64,000 nucleotides of DNA from NCBI GenBank assembly GCA_963778375.1, contig CAVZTX010000032.1:1-64000 (forward strand), in the 5' to 3' direction. Under the pieces are notes generated by a model. That model was given only the letters and a program-made list of their open reading frames with translations. It was not told where the DNA came from and did no database searches. Both the position numbers and the translations under genes were made by a program. How positions within the stretch are numbered: position 1 is the stretch's first letter; each line of letters opens with the position of its first letter. Positions 56,654-64,000 of this stretch are shown one piece after another. The stretch comes from CAVZTX01 sp963778375. GTDB lineage: Bacteria > Chloroflexota > Ktedonobacteria > Ktedonobacterales > Ktedonobacteraceae.

Positions 56654-58432
56654 ATGTTGAATGAAGTAACGATCCGCATTGGTGGTGAGTCAGGTGAAGG
56701 TACCATCTCAGGTGGAGACATTCTCGCTCTCGCTGCCGCACGTTGGGGGTATCATGTGTATACCTTCCGCACCTTTCCCGCCGAGATCCTCGGCGGACCC
56801 TGTTTGTTCCAGGTTCGTATCAGTGACCAACATGTTCGATCAATGGGTGATTACGCTGATGTACTCATCTGCTTGAATGAAGAGGCATATGATCGCAGTA
56901 TTGCTGATTTGCGTCATGGCGGTGTCCTGATTTATGATCCGTCTGATTTCACACCTGAGGCAGGTGATTTCATTACCTACCCAGTGCCATTCAATGAACT
57001 TGCTCGCAAAGAAGTTCAGCTCTTCCAGACGAAGAATATGGTTATGCTGGGTACCATTTCGGCCTTGTTTGGCCCTCCGCTGGAAGCCATCATCCAGGTA
57101 GTCGAGTCAAAGCTCTCTCGGTCGCGCAAATCTAATCCCATCTTGATGGAAAAGAATATGCTGGCGCTAGAGGTTGCGAAACGATATGTCGAGGAGCATC
57201 TGCCGAAACGTGATCCGTACCAGTTGGGACCAGCCGAGAAGGCGAATCGTGTGGTCTTGAATGGCAACCAGGCTCTGGTGGCAGGGGCATTAGCCGCGAA
57301 GTGTGGTTTCTTCGCTGGCTATCCTATCACTCCAGCCAGCGATATTATGGAAGGCCTGGCAAAAGAGTTGCCCCAGGTTGGTGGTACTTTCATGCAGGCC
57401 GAAGACGAGATGGCGGCGCTCGCAGCAGTGCTGGGAGCTTCCTTTGGTGGTGCTCGCGCAATGACGGCGACCTCCGGACCAGGTTTCTCGTTGATGACCG
57501 AACTGATCGGCCTGGCATCGATGGCGGAGTTGCCCGCGGTGATCGTAGATGCACAACGCGCTGGCCCTAGTACTGGCATGCCGACGAAAATGGAGCAGTC
57601 TGATTTGAGTTTTGCTCTAACTGCGGGTCACGGTGATACTCCACGCATCGTCGTTGCACCGGCCAATGTCGCCGATTGCTATACCTTGATCATCGAGGCC
57701 TTCAACATGGCCGAACGCTATCAGATGCCGGTCCTCTTCCTGACAGACCAATCCTTGAGCGCTCGTGTGGAGAGCGTCGATCGCGGCATCTTCAAACCGA
57801 TGGAAATCCAGGAACGCATTCAATGGGCAGAAAACGGAGCAAATGGTGCCTCCGCCAATGGCAATTCCAGCAATGGACATGCCACCGTTGAGGCAGCCGA
57901 ACATAGCTATGCACGCTACGCCTATACCGCGAGCGGTATCTCTCCAACCACTATTCCTGGACCTGGCGCGATGACCTATGTCGCGACCGGCTTGGAACAT
58001 GACGAGCACGGTCATCCTGATTATGAACCAAAAGACCATACAGCAATGATGGAGAAGCGTTTCCGCAAATTGCAAACTGCCGCTGAAGAGCTGCCAAAGC
58101 CGCAGCGCTATGGAGACAAGGATGCGACGATTGGCATTATTGGTTGGGGTTCGACTGAAGGCACCATTCAGGAAGCGGTTGACCGGGCCAGGGAAAAGGG
58201 CTACAAGGTAGCGTCGTTACACCCAAGGATTCTTTCTCCACTTCCTGACAGCACTATTCTAGAATTCATTCACTCGGTGAAGCAAGTGATTGTACCGGAG
58301 TCCAACTACTCCGGCCAGTTGGCCAACTTACTGGGTGCTAAATATGGGCTACAAGCCATTCGCGTGAATAAGTTCGGTGGTATTCCGTTCACCGCCGGCG
58401 AAATTCTGCGGGCTATCGAGGAGGTTAGCTAA
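56654..58432 (+). CDS. korA: 2-oxoacid:ferredoxin oxidoreductase, fused gamma-alpha subunit (KorA type)
   Basis: A 592-residue subunit of the enzyme that oxidises 2-oxoacids (probably 2-oxoglutarate) with CoA and ferredoxin. The first 190 residues are the gamma domain (IRIGGESGEGTISGGDILAL). The alpha domain follows, with GYPITPASDIMEGLA, the conserved ATSGPGFSLMTELIGLA and QRAGPSTGMPTKMEQSDL. A Ser/Asn/Gly-rich linker near residue 400 is disordered. The C-terminal domain ends with ILRAIEEVS. The start has AGGGAG upstream. The beta subunit follows after three bases. Together with isocitrate dehydrogenase (11417) it serves the TCA cycle; which oxoacid is used is inference. Confidence 0.88.
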   Translation: MLNEVTIRIGGESGEGTISGGDILALAAARWGYHVYTFRTFPAEILGGPCLFQVRISDQHVRSMGDYADVLICLNEEAYDRSIADLRHGGVLIYDPSDFTPEAGDFITYPVPFNELARKEVQLFQTKNMVMLGTISALFGPPLEAIIQVVESKLSRSRKSNPILMEKNMLALEVAKRYVEEHLPKRDPYQLGPAEKANRVVLNGNQALVAGALAAKCGFFAGYPITPASDIMEGLAKELPQVGGTFMQAEDEMAALAAVLGASFGGARAMTATSGPGFSLMTELIGLASMAELPAVIVDAQRAGPSTGMPTKMEQSDLSFALTAGHGDTPRIVVAPANVADCYTLIIEAFNMAERYQMPVLFLTDQSLSARVESVDRGIFKPMEIQERIQWAENGANGASANGNSSNGHATVEAAEHSYARYAYTASGISPTTIPGPGAMTYVATGLEHDEHGHPDYEPKDHTAMMEKRFRKLQTAAEELPKPQRYGDKDATIGIIGWGSTEGTIQEAVDRAREKGYKVASLHPRILSPLPDSTILEFIHSVKQVIVPESNYSGQLANLLGAKYGLQAIRVNKFGGIPFTAGEILRAIEEVS

Positions 58433-58435
58433 CGC

Positions 58436-59278
58436 ATGACTCAATCAGTTGTTCTTACTCCAAAAGACTTTAAAAGCGAGGTTAAGCCGACCTGGTGTCC
58501 CGGGTGTGGTGACTTTGGTGTACTCAATGCCACCTACAATACACTGGCGAGCCTCAAAATACCAGCCGACGAAACAGTGGTCATTTCAGGTATTGGCTGC
58601 TCGTCGCGTCTGCCGCACTTCGTGCAAACCTTCGGTTTTCACAGCGTGCATGGACGAGCATTACCGGTTGCTCAGGGGTTGAAGATGGCTCGCCCTGACC
58701 TCAATGTGATAGCGGTCGGTGGTGATGGTGACTTCTTCAGTATTGGCGTTGGTCACCTTGTGCATGCCGCGCTGCGCAACATTGATATTACGGTTGTTGT
58801 GATGGATAACGAGATTTACGGCCTGACGAAGGGCCAAACCTCGCCCACATCGCCTACGGGACACACAACGAAGTCGACACCCTATGGCCTGCTCGCTTCG
58901 CAATTCAACCCGATTGCGACCGCACTCACGTTGAACGTGAGTTTTGTGGCGCGTGGCTTCTCCTCGAAGCCGAAAGAACTAGCCGCACTGATCGAGCAAG
59001 GGACGCATCATCGTGGTTTCTCCTTCATTCATGTGCTCAGTCCCTGCCCGACCTTCCACAATACAATGGATGCATGGAAGACAAACGTGACAGCAATTCC
59101 TACCGATCATGATACGCATAATCGTTTCAAAGCGTTAGAGTTAGCAATGGAGACGGAGAAGCCCTACGTGGGTCTTTTCTATCAGGAAGAACGTCCCACT
59201 ATGGATCAGGCAGCCCACCAGCTAGTACAGCAGGCCAAAGAGTTCGATATTGACAAATACATGTCTCGGTATGCATAA
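58436..59278 (+). CDS. korB: 2-oxoacid:ferredoxin oxidoreductase, beta subunit (KorB type)
   Basis: A 280-residue thiamine-diphosphate-binding subunit partnering the alpha subunit upstream. It contains WCPGCGDFGVL, SGIGCSSRLPHF, the TPP/Mg motif GGDGDFFSIGVGH followed by DNEIYGLTKGQTSPTSP, and SPCPTF, the family pattern. The ribosome binding site GAGGAGG lies inside the alpha gene, so expression is coupled. No separate ferredoxin (delta) gene is seen nearby; a free ferredoxin encoded elsewhere must take the electrons. Two hairpins follow the stop. Confidence 0.9.
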   Translation: MTQSVVLTPKDFKSEVKPTWCPGCGDFGVLNATYNTLASLKIPADETVVISGIGCSSRLPHFVQTFGFHSVHGRALPVAQGLKMARPDLNVIAVGGDGDFFSIGVGHLVHAALRNIDITVVVMDNEIYGLTKGQTSPTSPTGHTTKSTPYGLLASQFNPIATALTLNVSFVARGFSSKPKELAALIEQGTHHRGFSFIHVLSPCPTFHNTMDAWKTNVTAIPTDHDTHNRFKALELAMETEKPYVGLFYQEERPTMDQAAHQLVQQAKEFDIDKYMSRYA

Positions 59279-59340
59279 AGCAAGATGGAATCAATTTTTA
59301 AGTTGGTTCCATTCTTAGCCTGAGATTACCTGAAAACATA

Positions 59341-59373
59341 GAGAGCCACCCAGGTCTAAGCCGGGTGGCTCTC
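59341..59373 (+). terminator. Terminator hairpin after korB
   Basis: GAGAGCCACCC (59341-59351) pairs perfectly with GGGTGGCTCTC (59363-59373). A second, imperfect hairpin (AAGATGGAATCAA with its near-complement) lies at about 59282-59317. Together they separate korAB from the convergent zinc-ribbon gene. Confidence 0.7.
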
Positions 59374-59427
59374 TGTCCAATGAGGATAAACGCCTAAACT
59401 TATCCCTGGGCTAACAATTTATTTTAG

Positions 59428-59652
59428 TTAAGATTGTAGACTTGCATTCTTCGTTGCTGTGACGGCGGCAGAATTGGCAACGGCGCGAGAAAAATCTTCA
59501 CCACAGGAGCGGCAGAAGAGTCCGCCCTCGTTATGAGAGTTTCCGCCGATAGCTGTTAATTGTAGCTCGGCAGGCTTCCCACACCATTCGCAACGGCTGC
59601 CACGTGGGGCAGTGTCAACAGAAACAGGTCTGCGAAATTCATCGCTCAACAT
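59428..59652 (-). CDS. Small zinc-ribbon protein
   Basis: A 74-residue protein with two CxxC pairs (SRCEWCGKPAEL and LFCRSCGEDF) that would hold one zinc ion, with short flexible ends. Such small ribbons often bind nucleic acid or partners; no specific role can be read from it. The ATG at 59652 has GAGGAGG upstream, which supports it as a real gene. It is convergent with korB. Confidence 0.7.
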   Translation of the reverse strand: MLSDEFRRPVSVDTAPRGSRCEWCGKPAELQLTAIGGNSHNEGGLFCRSCGEDFSRAVANSAAVTATKNASLQS

Positions 59653-59964
59653 AAGGTATCCTCCTCATTCGTGCCGATCAGTGAAACTACCTTGAAATGC
59701 AAGCTTACAACGATGCTAGCGCGTCTACCGCTTCGCACTCAGCAAGCTCGATTGGTAGTGTTCAGAGACAAGACAAGAGACAGCACATAGGGGAACATGT
59801 ATCCAGTGGTCAACAATAATGGAGAGTCCACGGTGATACGGTTGCTACAAGAACGCGCATCATCGCCCAGGAGCGGCATCGCTCCTTTCACCGGTAAAAG
59901 GTAGAGGCAAAACATCATATTCCTACCGATGCAAGAACACTATATCATATTTTAGAGCAAAGTG
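59653..59964. other. Gene-free gap, 312 bases
   Basis: No gene is seen. On the minus strand 59714-59742 reads like the D-arm of a tRNA-Leu (GCGGTAGACGCGCTAGC) but no anticodon or T arm can be formed around it. The upstream region of the zinc-ribbon gene must hold its promoter; none is clear. Confidence 0.4.
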
Positions 59965-60222
59965 CTAGGTAGGTGGAAGAGGTGAGTCTGAAGTTTCTTC
60001 TTTTAGAGCGGGAAATCGTGAGGAAAGACGATCTCCAATAATCCAGCCGATGGCTCCAAGGCCAACAGTGAGACCAAGCCATATTAGCAAAACTGTATTG
60101 AGTGCAACTGCAAAAACTGAAGCTAGCACTCCTGCCAGCACAATCCCCAAGGTCAACCCGATTGTCACTCCTACCAGACAGCCAGGATGCGCGAGGTTGC
60201 GCCCCCGCAACTTATTCATCAT
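59965..60222 (-). CDS. Small membrane protein, two helices
   Basis: An 85-residue protein with two hydrophobic segments (CLVGVTIGLTLGIVLAGVLA and TVLLIWLGLTVGLGAIGWII) separated by a very short turn, a short basic N-terminus and a charged tail ending TSDSPLPPT. No family is recognised. Two adjacent ATG codons could serve as start; the upstream AAAGGG is rather far. The call rests on the clear two-helix pattern and the isolated open frame. Confidence 0.55.
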   Translation of the reverse strand: MMNKLRGRNLAHPGCLVGVTIGLTLGIVLAGVLASVFAVALNTVLLIWLGLTVGLGAIGWIIGDRLSSRFPALKEETSDSPLPPT

Positions 60223-60474
60223 ATATCATGATCCCTTTGCCTATCATTAATAATTTGTATATATGCAATTAGGATGATAGCGTGATCATGTTCAGGCGTC
60301 AAGCAGTTACCGAGCAGGCGCAGGTTCCCACTCAGTAACACACCGCAGCTTGCCCCTACAATAGTTCTAGAAATCTGGACAAGCACAAAAAATATCGCTA
60401 TACTGAAGAAACTATACACCCTGGGGGAAGAGAGATTTCGCTCACTGTCTTGCAGAAGAAGAGAGATCATCACA

Positions 60475-61047
60475 GTGCATACTCTTAGCACATTCATCGT
60501 AATGCGTGGATATCCTGGTACTGGTAAGAGTACAATTGCGCGAGCCATAGCTACAGCACTGCACGCTCCATTAATCGATAGAGATATCATCCGTCAGATG
60601 GCTGTAGACATTTTCGGAGACTTGCCAAAGGTTGGACATTTTTCGTATGAACTCATGTTTGCACTTGCAAGAGAACAACTGCGGCTCGGTCTCAGCGTCG
60701 TAGTTGACACACCCCTTACGTATCGCACCACCTATGAACAATCAAAGGAGTTGGCAAGAGCTTTCCATACACCCATGTTAGTTGTCCATTGCATTTGCCC
60801 ACCTGAGGTGCAAAAACGCCGCCTGGAGGGCCGCAAAGGGAAAGTTTCAGAGTTCCAGATTACCTCGTGGGAGGAATGGGAACAGTGGAAACCGCGCTTT
60901 GAGAATTTTGATGATGGGGGGTGCGTTATTGATACTTCCAACCCATTGGATGATTCATTAGCCAAGGTGATGCACACTATCCATGAACTACACCAACACC
61001 ACAAATACGGTACAGAGCAAGAAATTTCTGATCAACCACGCATCTGA
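60475..61047 (+). CDS. P-loop kinase of the AAA_33/zeta-toxin-like group
   Basis: A 190-residue protein with Walker A VMRGYPGTGKSTIARAIA near residue 10, an Asp-rich segment LIDRDIIRQM, SVVVDTPLTY as Walker B equivalent, and the lid-like PPEVQKRRLEGRKGKV. Proteins of this shape phosphorylate small molecules such as nucleosides or sugars, or act as toxins; nothing here decides which. The start is GTG at 60475. No antitoxin-like partner is adjacent; the next gene is a short membrane peptide. Confidence 0.75.
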   Translation: MHTLSTFIVMRGYPGTGKSTIARAIATALHAPLIDRDIIRQMAVDIFGDLPKVGHFSYELMFALAREQLRLGLSVVVDTPLTYRTTYEQSKELARAFHTPMLVVHCICPPEVQKRRLEGRKGKVSEFQITSWEEWEQWKPRFENFDDGGCVIDTSNPLDDSLAKVMHTIHELHQHHKYGTEQEISDQPRI

Positions 61048-61197
61048 ATCTACATTTGGGAAAATGATTATAACCTCTGCGTATAATAAAAATGTCAGTA
61101 GCCTCTTACATGCATTAGGGTTACGCAATATCATAAAAATACTTTTAAATGAAGGTGATTGCATATCACCATATTGAATTGAAAGGACGTATTTATC

Positions 61198-61377
61198 ATG
61201 CCAAAGACATTAAGTGATGTGGAACTGGAAACAATGGAAATTATCGGTGAGGTTGAGGAGACGACGAAAAAGGGTTGGGGCTTGAAGTTCTGGCTGGTCG
61301 TGCCGGTCGCTCTGGCAACGGTAGCGACTGCCTCATATTTCATCGTACGTCGCGTATTTGGTGCTTCTGAGAAGTAG
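61198..61377 (+). CDS. Small single-helix membrane protein, 59 residues
   Basis: A short gene with an acidic N-terminal half (SDVELETMEIIGEVEETTKK), one membrane helix (FWLVVPVALATVATASYFIV) and a basic end (RRVFGASEK), which suggests an N-outside or N-inside single-pass peptide with the basic end in the cytosol. GAAAGGA lies 11 bases before the ATG, and a good intrinsic terminator follows 20 bases after the stop, so it looks like a single-gene transcription unit. The function is unknown. Confidence 0.65.
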   Translation: MPKTLSDVELETMEIIGEVEETTKKGWGLKFWLVVPVALATVATASYFIVRRVFGASEK

Positions 61378-61397
61378 CAAGAGTTTTAAACTTATAG

Positions 61398-61435
61398 AAG
61401 CCGGGTAGGAGTTATGAGACCTACTCGGCTTTTTT
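61398..61435 (+). terminator. Intrinsic terminator after the 59-residue gene
   Basis: AAGCCGGGTAGG (61398-61409) pairs with CCTACTCGGCTT (61420-61431), with one G-T wobble, a 10-base loop and a T-run after the stem: a textbook rho-independent terminator. Confidence 0.85.
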
Positions 61436-61522
61436 ATTAACTTTGACTTCCTACCGCATGGTCTACAAAGAGTTACATTAATCTCCAAGATGTTGTATAC
61501 TGACATCAGGGAGGTAAAAGAT

Positions 61523-61744
61523 ATGGAGTTAGTACGCAAACAAACTTACATTACCCCTGCACAAGACAGGGCGGTAAAACGACTGGCGCAACAGCAGAGA
61601 ACAACGGAAGCTGATATCCTGCGTAAGGCACTAGATCAGTTTCTTGCGAGAGAAGGCATTGTTGAAACGCAAGATCCCTTCGCTGAACTTATCGGCATGT
61701 TTGAAGGGCCATCTGAGGTAGATCATGATGACATCTACCGCTGA
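61523..61744 (+). CDS. Ribbon-helix-helix antitoxin (VapB-like)
   Basis: A 73-residue protein. The start ATG at 61523 (MELVRKQTYITPAQDRAVKR) has GGGAGGT upstream. The N-terminal half is a ribbon-helix-helix DNA-binding fold (ITPAQDRAVKRLAQQQRTTE, then ADILRKALDQFL); the acidic C-terminus (PFAELIGMFEGPSEVDHDDI) would wrap the toxin. It overlaps the PIN-domain gene by 20 bases, as is common in VapBC pairs, and probably represses its own operon. Confidence 0.82.
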   Translation: MELVRKQTYITPAQDRAVKRLAQQQRTTEADILRKALDQFLAREGIVETQDPFAELIGMFEGPSEVDHDDIYR

Positions 61745-62198
61745 TATCCAGCGAGTGTTTGTTGATTCATCTGCCTGGATTAATCTCATGAATAAAAATG
61801 AACGCCATCATGCAATGGCCGTTACATTTCACAAAAACCTTGCTCCCATGACCCTTCGCATCACGACTTGGGAAATAGTATCCGAGACATTTACCTGGAT
61901 TCGCTATCATGTCGGAAGTCGAGAGGCTTCTCGTTGGCTGACTCTGAAGGAATCGCTCGAACATCAAGGCTTCCTCCAGGTCGTTTTCCCAGATTCTCAA
62001 ATGGAATTTGGAGTTCGGAGAGTGATCGACAGGTTTCACGACCAGAACCTCTCGTATGTCGATGCTTTCTCCATCGCATTAATCCAGTCACGTCCAGATA
62101 TAGACGCAATCTTTGCCTTCGATCATCACATGATTCTCGCAGGTCTTCCAGTCTTACCAGGTCCGCTAGATAAACCTCCTAAACTGGGGAAAGCCTGA
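61725..62198 (+). CDS. PIN-domain ribonuclease toxin (VapC-like)
   Basis: A 157-residue PIN protein. Acidic metal-binding residues are visible in FVDSSAWI, WEIVSETF, LSYVDAFSIAL and FAFDHHM, the order expected for an active RNA-cleaving toxin. The gene begins inside the antitoxin gene. VapC toxins cut tRNA or rRNA when the antitoxin is degraded; the target here is unknown. The C-terminus (GPLDKPPKLGKA) is short and probably flexible. Confidence 0.83.
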   Translation: MMTSTADIQRVFVDSSAWINLMNKNERHHAMAVTFHKNLAPMTLRITTWEIVSETFTWIRYHVGSREASRWLTLKESLEHQGFLQVVFPDSQMEFGVRRVIDRFHDQNLSYVDAFSIALIQSRPDIDAIFAFDHHMILAGLPVLPGPLDKPPKLGKA

Positions 62199-62401
62199 TT
62201 TTGACAACCACAAGTAATTCAGTTCAGATTCAGGAGTCAGTTATATTCATTTCAGCCCCCCGTACTATAACACCATAAATAGGTCCACCTCCCTTAATAT
62301 ATGTTATTATGCACGTGGCATTCCGGTATCCATGATTGAATATTGTAATGGAGCGAATTCAGCAGGTTATTTTGAGTGCTGCAAAGGCTCCCGGGATTTG
62401 A

Positions 62402-63991
62402 ATGGATGTATTGATGAAGTATCGATGGCGAGAATGTATAAAGTTGACCTCTCTGCTCTTTCTCTTGATCCTCACGGCTTGCTCGTCGGGAGGAGGGACT
62501 ACTGCTCCGGTTGCGAAGTCACCGACGAGAGCAGCTACTCCTACGGCGGCAAGTACGCCCACATCAACGCCTTCTCCAACAATAGTGAATAGTTCTCCTA
62601 TAGTGTGGCCTGCTTTTGATGGCGGGGGATCGCGTAGTGGAATAAACACAGCAGAAACGATTCTGACGCCAAGCAATATAGGCGGTTTAACGCGGCTCTG
62701 GCAGCAAACATTGCCCGGAGTTGTCGATAGCTCGCCCGTTGTATTGCCTAATGTCAAAACATCTGGGGGTACGAAAACGCTTCTCTTTGTCACAACGCTG
62801 CAGGGAAGTCTGCTGGCTATAGATGCAGCTACGGGCACGTTGGTATGGCGACAGAACACCTTTGGGCCAAAGATTACGAATAGTTCGCCCGCCATCGATC
62901 CCTCCGGCAAATTTGTGTATAGCTACGGCATTGATGGCAAGGTACATAAATACGCGGTCGGTTCTGGCAGTGAAATCACCTCTGGAGGATGGCCAGAGAC
63001 CATGACGCTCATGACCGATGTTGAGAAAGGTTCCTCATCGCTCAACATTGGTAACGGTTATCTGTATGTGACGACAAGTGGCTACATTGGCGATGGCGGA
63101 CACTACGAAGGGCACGTTGTAGCCGTAAACCTTGCTACAGGCAACAAAACAGTCTTTAATTCGCTCTGTTCCAACATCCATCAACTTCTCGATGATATTC
63201 CAACCGATCCGAACTATTGCCCGGACATACAATCTGGTATTTGGGCGAGAGCTGGCGCTGTAATAGACCCCGTGACAGGCAATATCTTTGTCACTACGGG
63301 CAATGGTCCCTACAATGCTAATGTGGGTGGGCATGACTATGGCGATACTGTTATCGAACTCGGCCCGGACTTAACCAAAGTTGTTGACACCTATACGCCG
63401 CTCAACTACGTCTCGCTCAATGAAAATGACACAGATCTTGGCAGTGCAGCTCCACTTATGCTTCCAAAGCAAGCAAACAGTTCGACACCCTATATGGCAG
63501 TGCAGGCAGGCAAAGATACTGTGCTAAAGCTGCTTAACCGGCAGAATCTTTCAGGCAAGGGTGGACCAAACCACCTTGGGGGTGAACTACAAATTGTGAG
63601 GTTACCACAGAAATGTGATGTGGATACACACCCAATTGCCTGGAATGATGCCAACAATCTTACCTGGGTATTTGTCGCCAACTTCTGCGGTTTTGCCGCC
63701 TTCAAGGTAGTGACAGACGCCAATGGACACAGTTCCTTGCAACTGGCTTATTGGAACACAATGAATGGTAGTTCACCGTTCATCGCCGATGGTATGCTCT
63801 TTCTACAAAGTTCGGGTCTACTGCACGTCATAGATCCAACGACCGGATCAATATTATGGAACAGTAAACAGGCATCAGCAGGAGGGTCGATCGGCGGTAT
63901 GCACTGGCAAAGTCCTATTGTGGTCAACGGGCATATGTATGTTCCCGATGAATCGGGGCAGCTTACAGCTTACGGTTTGAAGAACACCTGA
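62402..63991 (+). CDS. PQQ-type beta-propeller lipoprotein
   Basis: A 529-residue exported protein. It has a signal peptide ending in the lipobox LILTAC, so it should be anchored by lipid on the outer face. A Thr/Pro/Ala-rich linker is followed by an eight-blade-like propeller with PQQ-repeat signatures (GSLLAIDAATGTLVWRQ, LLHVIDPTTGSILWNS, GQLTAYGL). Metal or quinone residues of dehydrogenases are not evident, so it may be a structural or binding protein rather than an enzyme. ATG codons at 62402 and 62414 are both possible starts; no strong ribosome site is seen. It ends just inside the window. Confidence 0.8.
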   Translation: MDVLMKYRWRECIKLTSLLFLLILTACSSGGGTTAPVAKSPTRAATPTAASTPTSTPSPTIVNSSPIVWPAFDGGGSRSGINTAETILTPSNIGGLTRLWQQTLPGVVDSSPVVLPNVKTSGGTKTLLFVTTLQGSLLAIDAATGTLVWRQNTFGPKITNSSPAIDPSGKFVYSYGIDGKVHKYAVGSGSEITSGGWPETMTLMTDVEKGSSSLNIGNGYLYVTTSGYIGDGGHYEGHVVAVNLATGNKTVFNSLCSNIHQLLDDIPTDPNYCPDIQSGIWARAGAVIDPVTGNIFVTTGNGPYNANVGGHDYGDTVIELGPDLTKVVDTYTPLNYVSLNENDTDLGSAAPLMLPKQANSSTPYMAVQAGKDTVLKLLNRQNLSGKGGPNHLGGELQIVRLPQKCDVDTHPIAWNDANNLTWVFVANFCGFAAFKVVTDANGHSSLQLAYWNTMNGSSPFIADGMLFLQSSGLLHVIDPTTGSILWNSKQASAGGSIGGMHWQSPIVVNGHMYVPDESGQLTAYGLKNT

Positions 63992-64000
63992 CGAGACACG

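Noticed and set aside
59714..59742. tRNA-Leu-like D-arm
   Set aside because: Only the D-arm resembles a tRNA; no acceptor, anticodon or T arm can be assembled around it.

Overview
The window (about 53 % G+C by eye, many long STAND/TPR proteins, dispersed short hairpin repeats, Gram-positive-style ribosome binding sites) looks like a chromosome segment from the Ktedonobacteria (Chloroflexota). This is inferred from protein style and from the combination of an Obg GTPase, a MurE/MraY pair, a fused 2-oxoacid:ferredoxin oxidoreductase and signalling proteins with FHA, CHAT and TPR modules; no database search was possible.

Layout. 1-5271: two diverged tandem copies of an IS701-like insertion sequence, each with a DDE transposase followed by a helix-turn-helix accessory gene. 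5282-6960: a 24-repeat CRISPR array that reads on the minus strand from a consensus promoter at 6973-7001. No cas gene lies in the window, and the spacers have a composition unlike ordinary DNA: almost no identical neighbouring bases and no run of three. 7248-20368: housekeeping genes (rqcH-like, gmk, glpX, isocitrate dehydrogenase, topA, queuosine salvage, murE, mraY). 20630-29634: a co-directional cluster of two ATP-grasp ligases, an APH-fold protein and two ABC exporters with C-terminal FHA domains. 29714-37297: a membrane-anchored beta-propeller, a broken CHAT-STAND-TPR gene and obgE. 37298-42822: a methyltransferase, a glycosyltransferase, and a DrrAB-like exporter divergent from a MarR-type regulator. 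42931-51307: a Gln-rich protein, a Ser/Thr kinase, a type II NADH dehydrogenase, a second propeller and a TPR-STAND NTPase. 51543-55592: amylosucrase, a degenerate 5'-nucleotidase-like protein and a VOC protein. 55729-56343: a minus-strand tRNA (anticodon CAU) split by a 542-nt ORF-less group II intron. 56654-64000: 2-oxoacid:ferredoxin oxidoreductase alpha and beta, small proteins, a VapBC-type toxin-antitoxin pair and a PQQ-propeller lipoprotein.

The two most notable structures are the array with homopolymer-free spacers and the group II intron precisely interrupting the anticodon arm of a bacterial tRNA. A caution for all users: single-base frameshifts occur in topA, the rqcH-like gene, the nucleotidase-like gene, the CHAT-STAND gene and both IS copies. 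Because some of these genes are normally needed, part of the breakage may be sequence error rather than biology.
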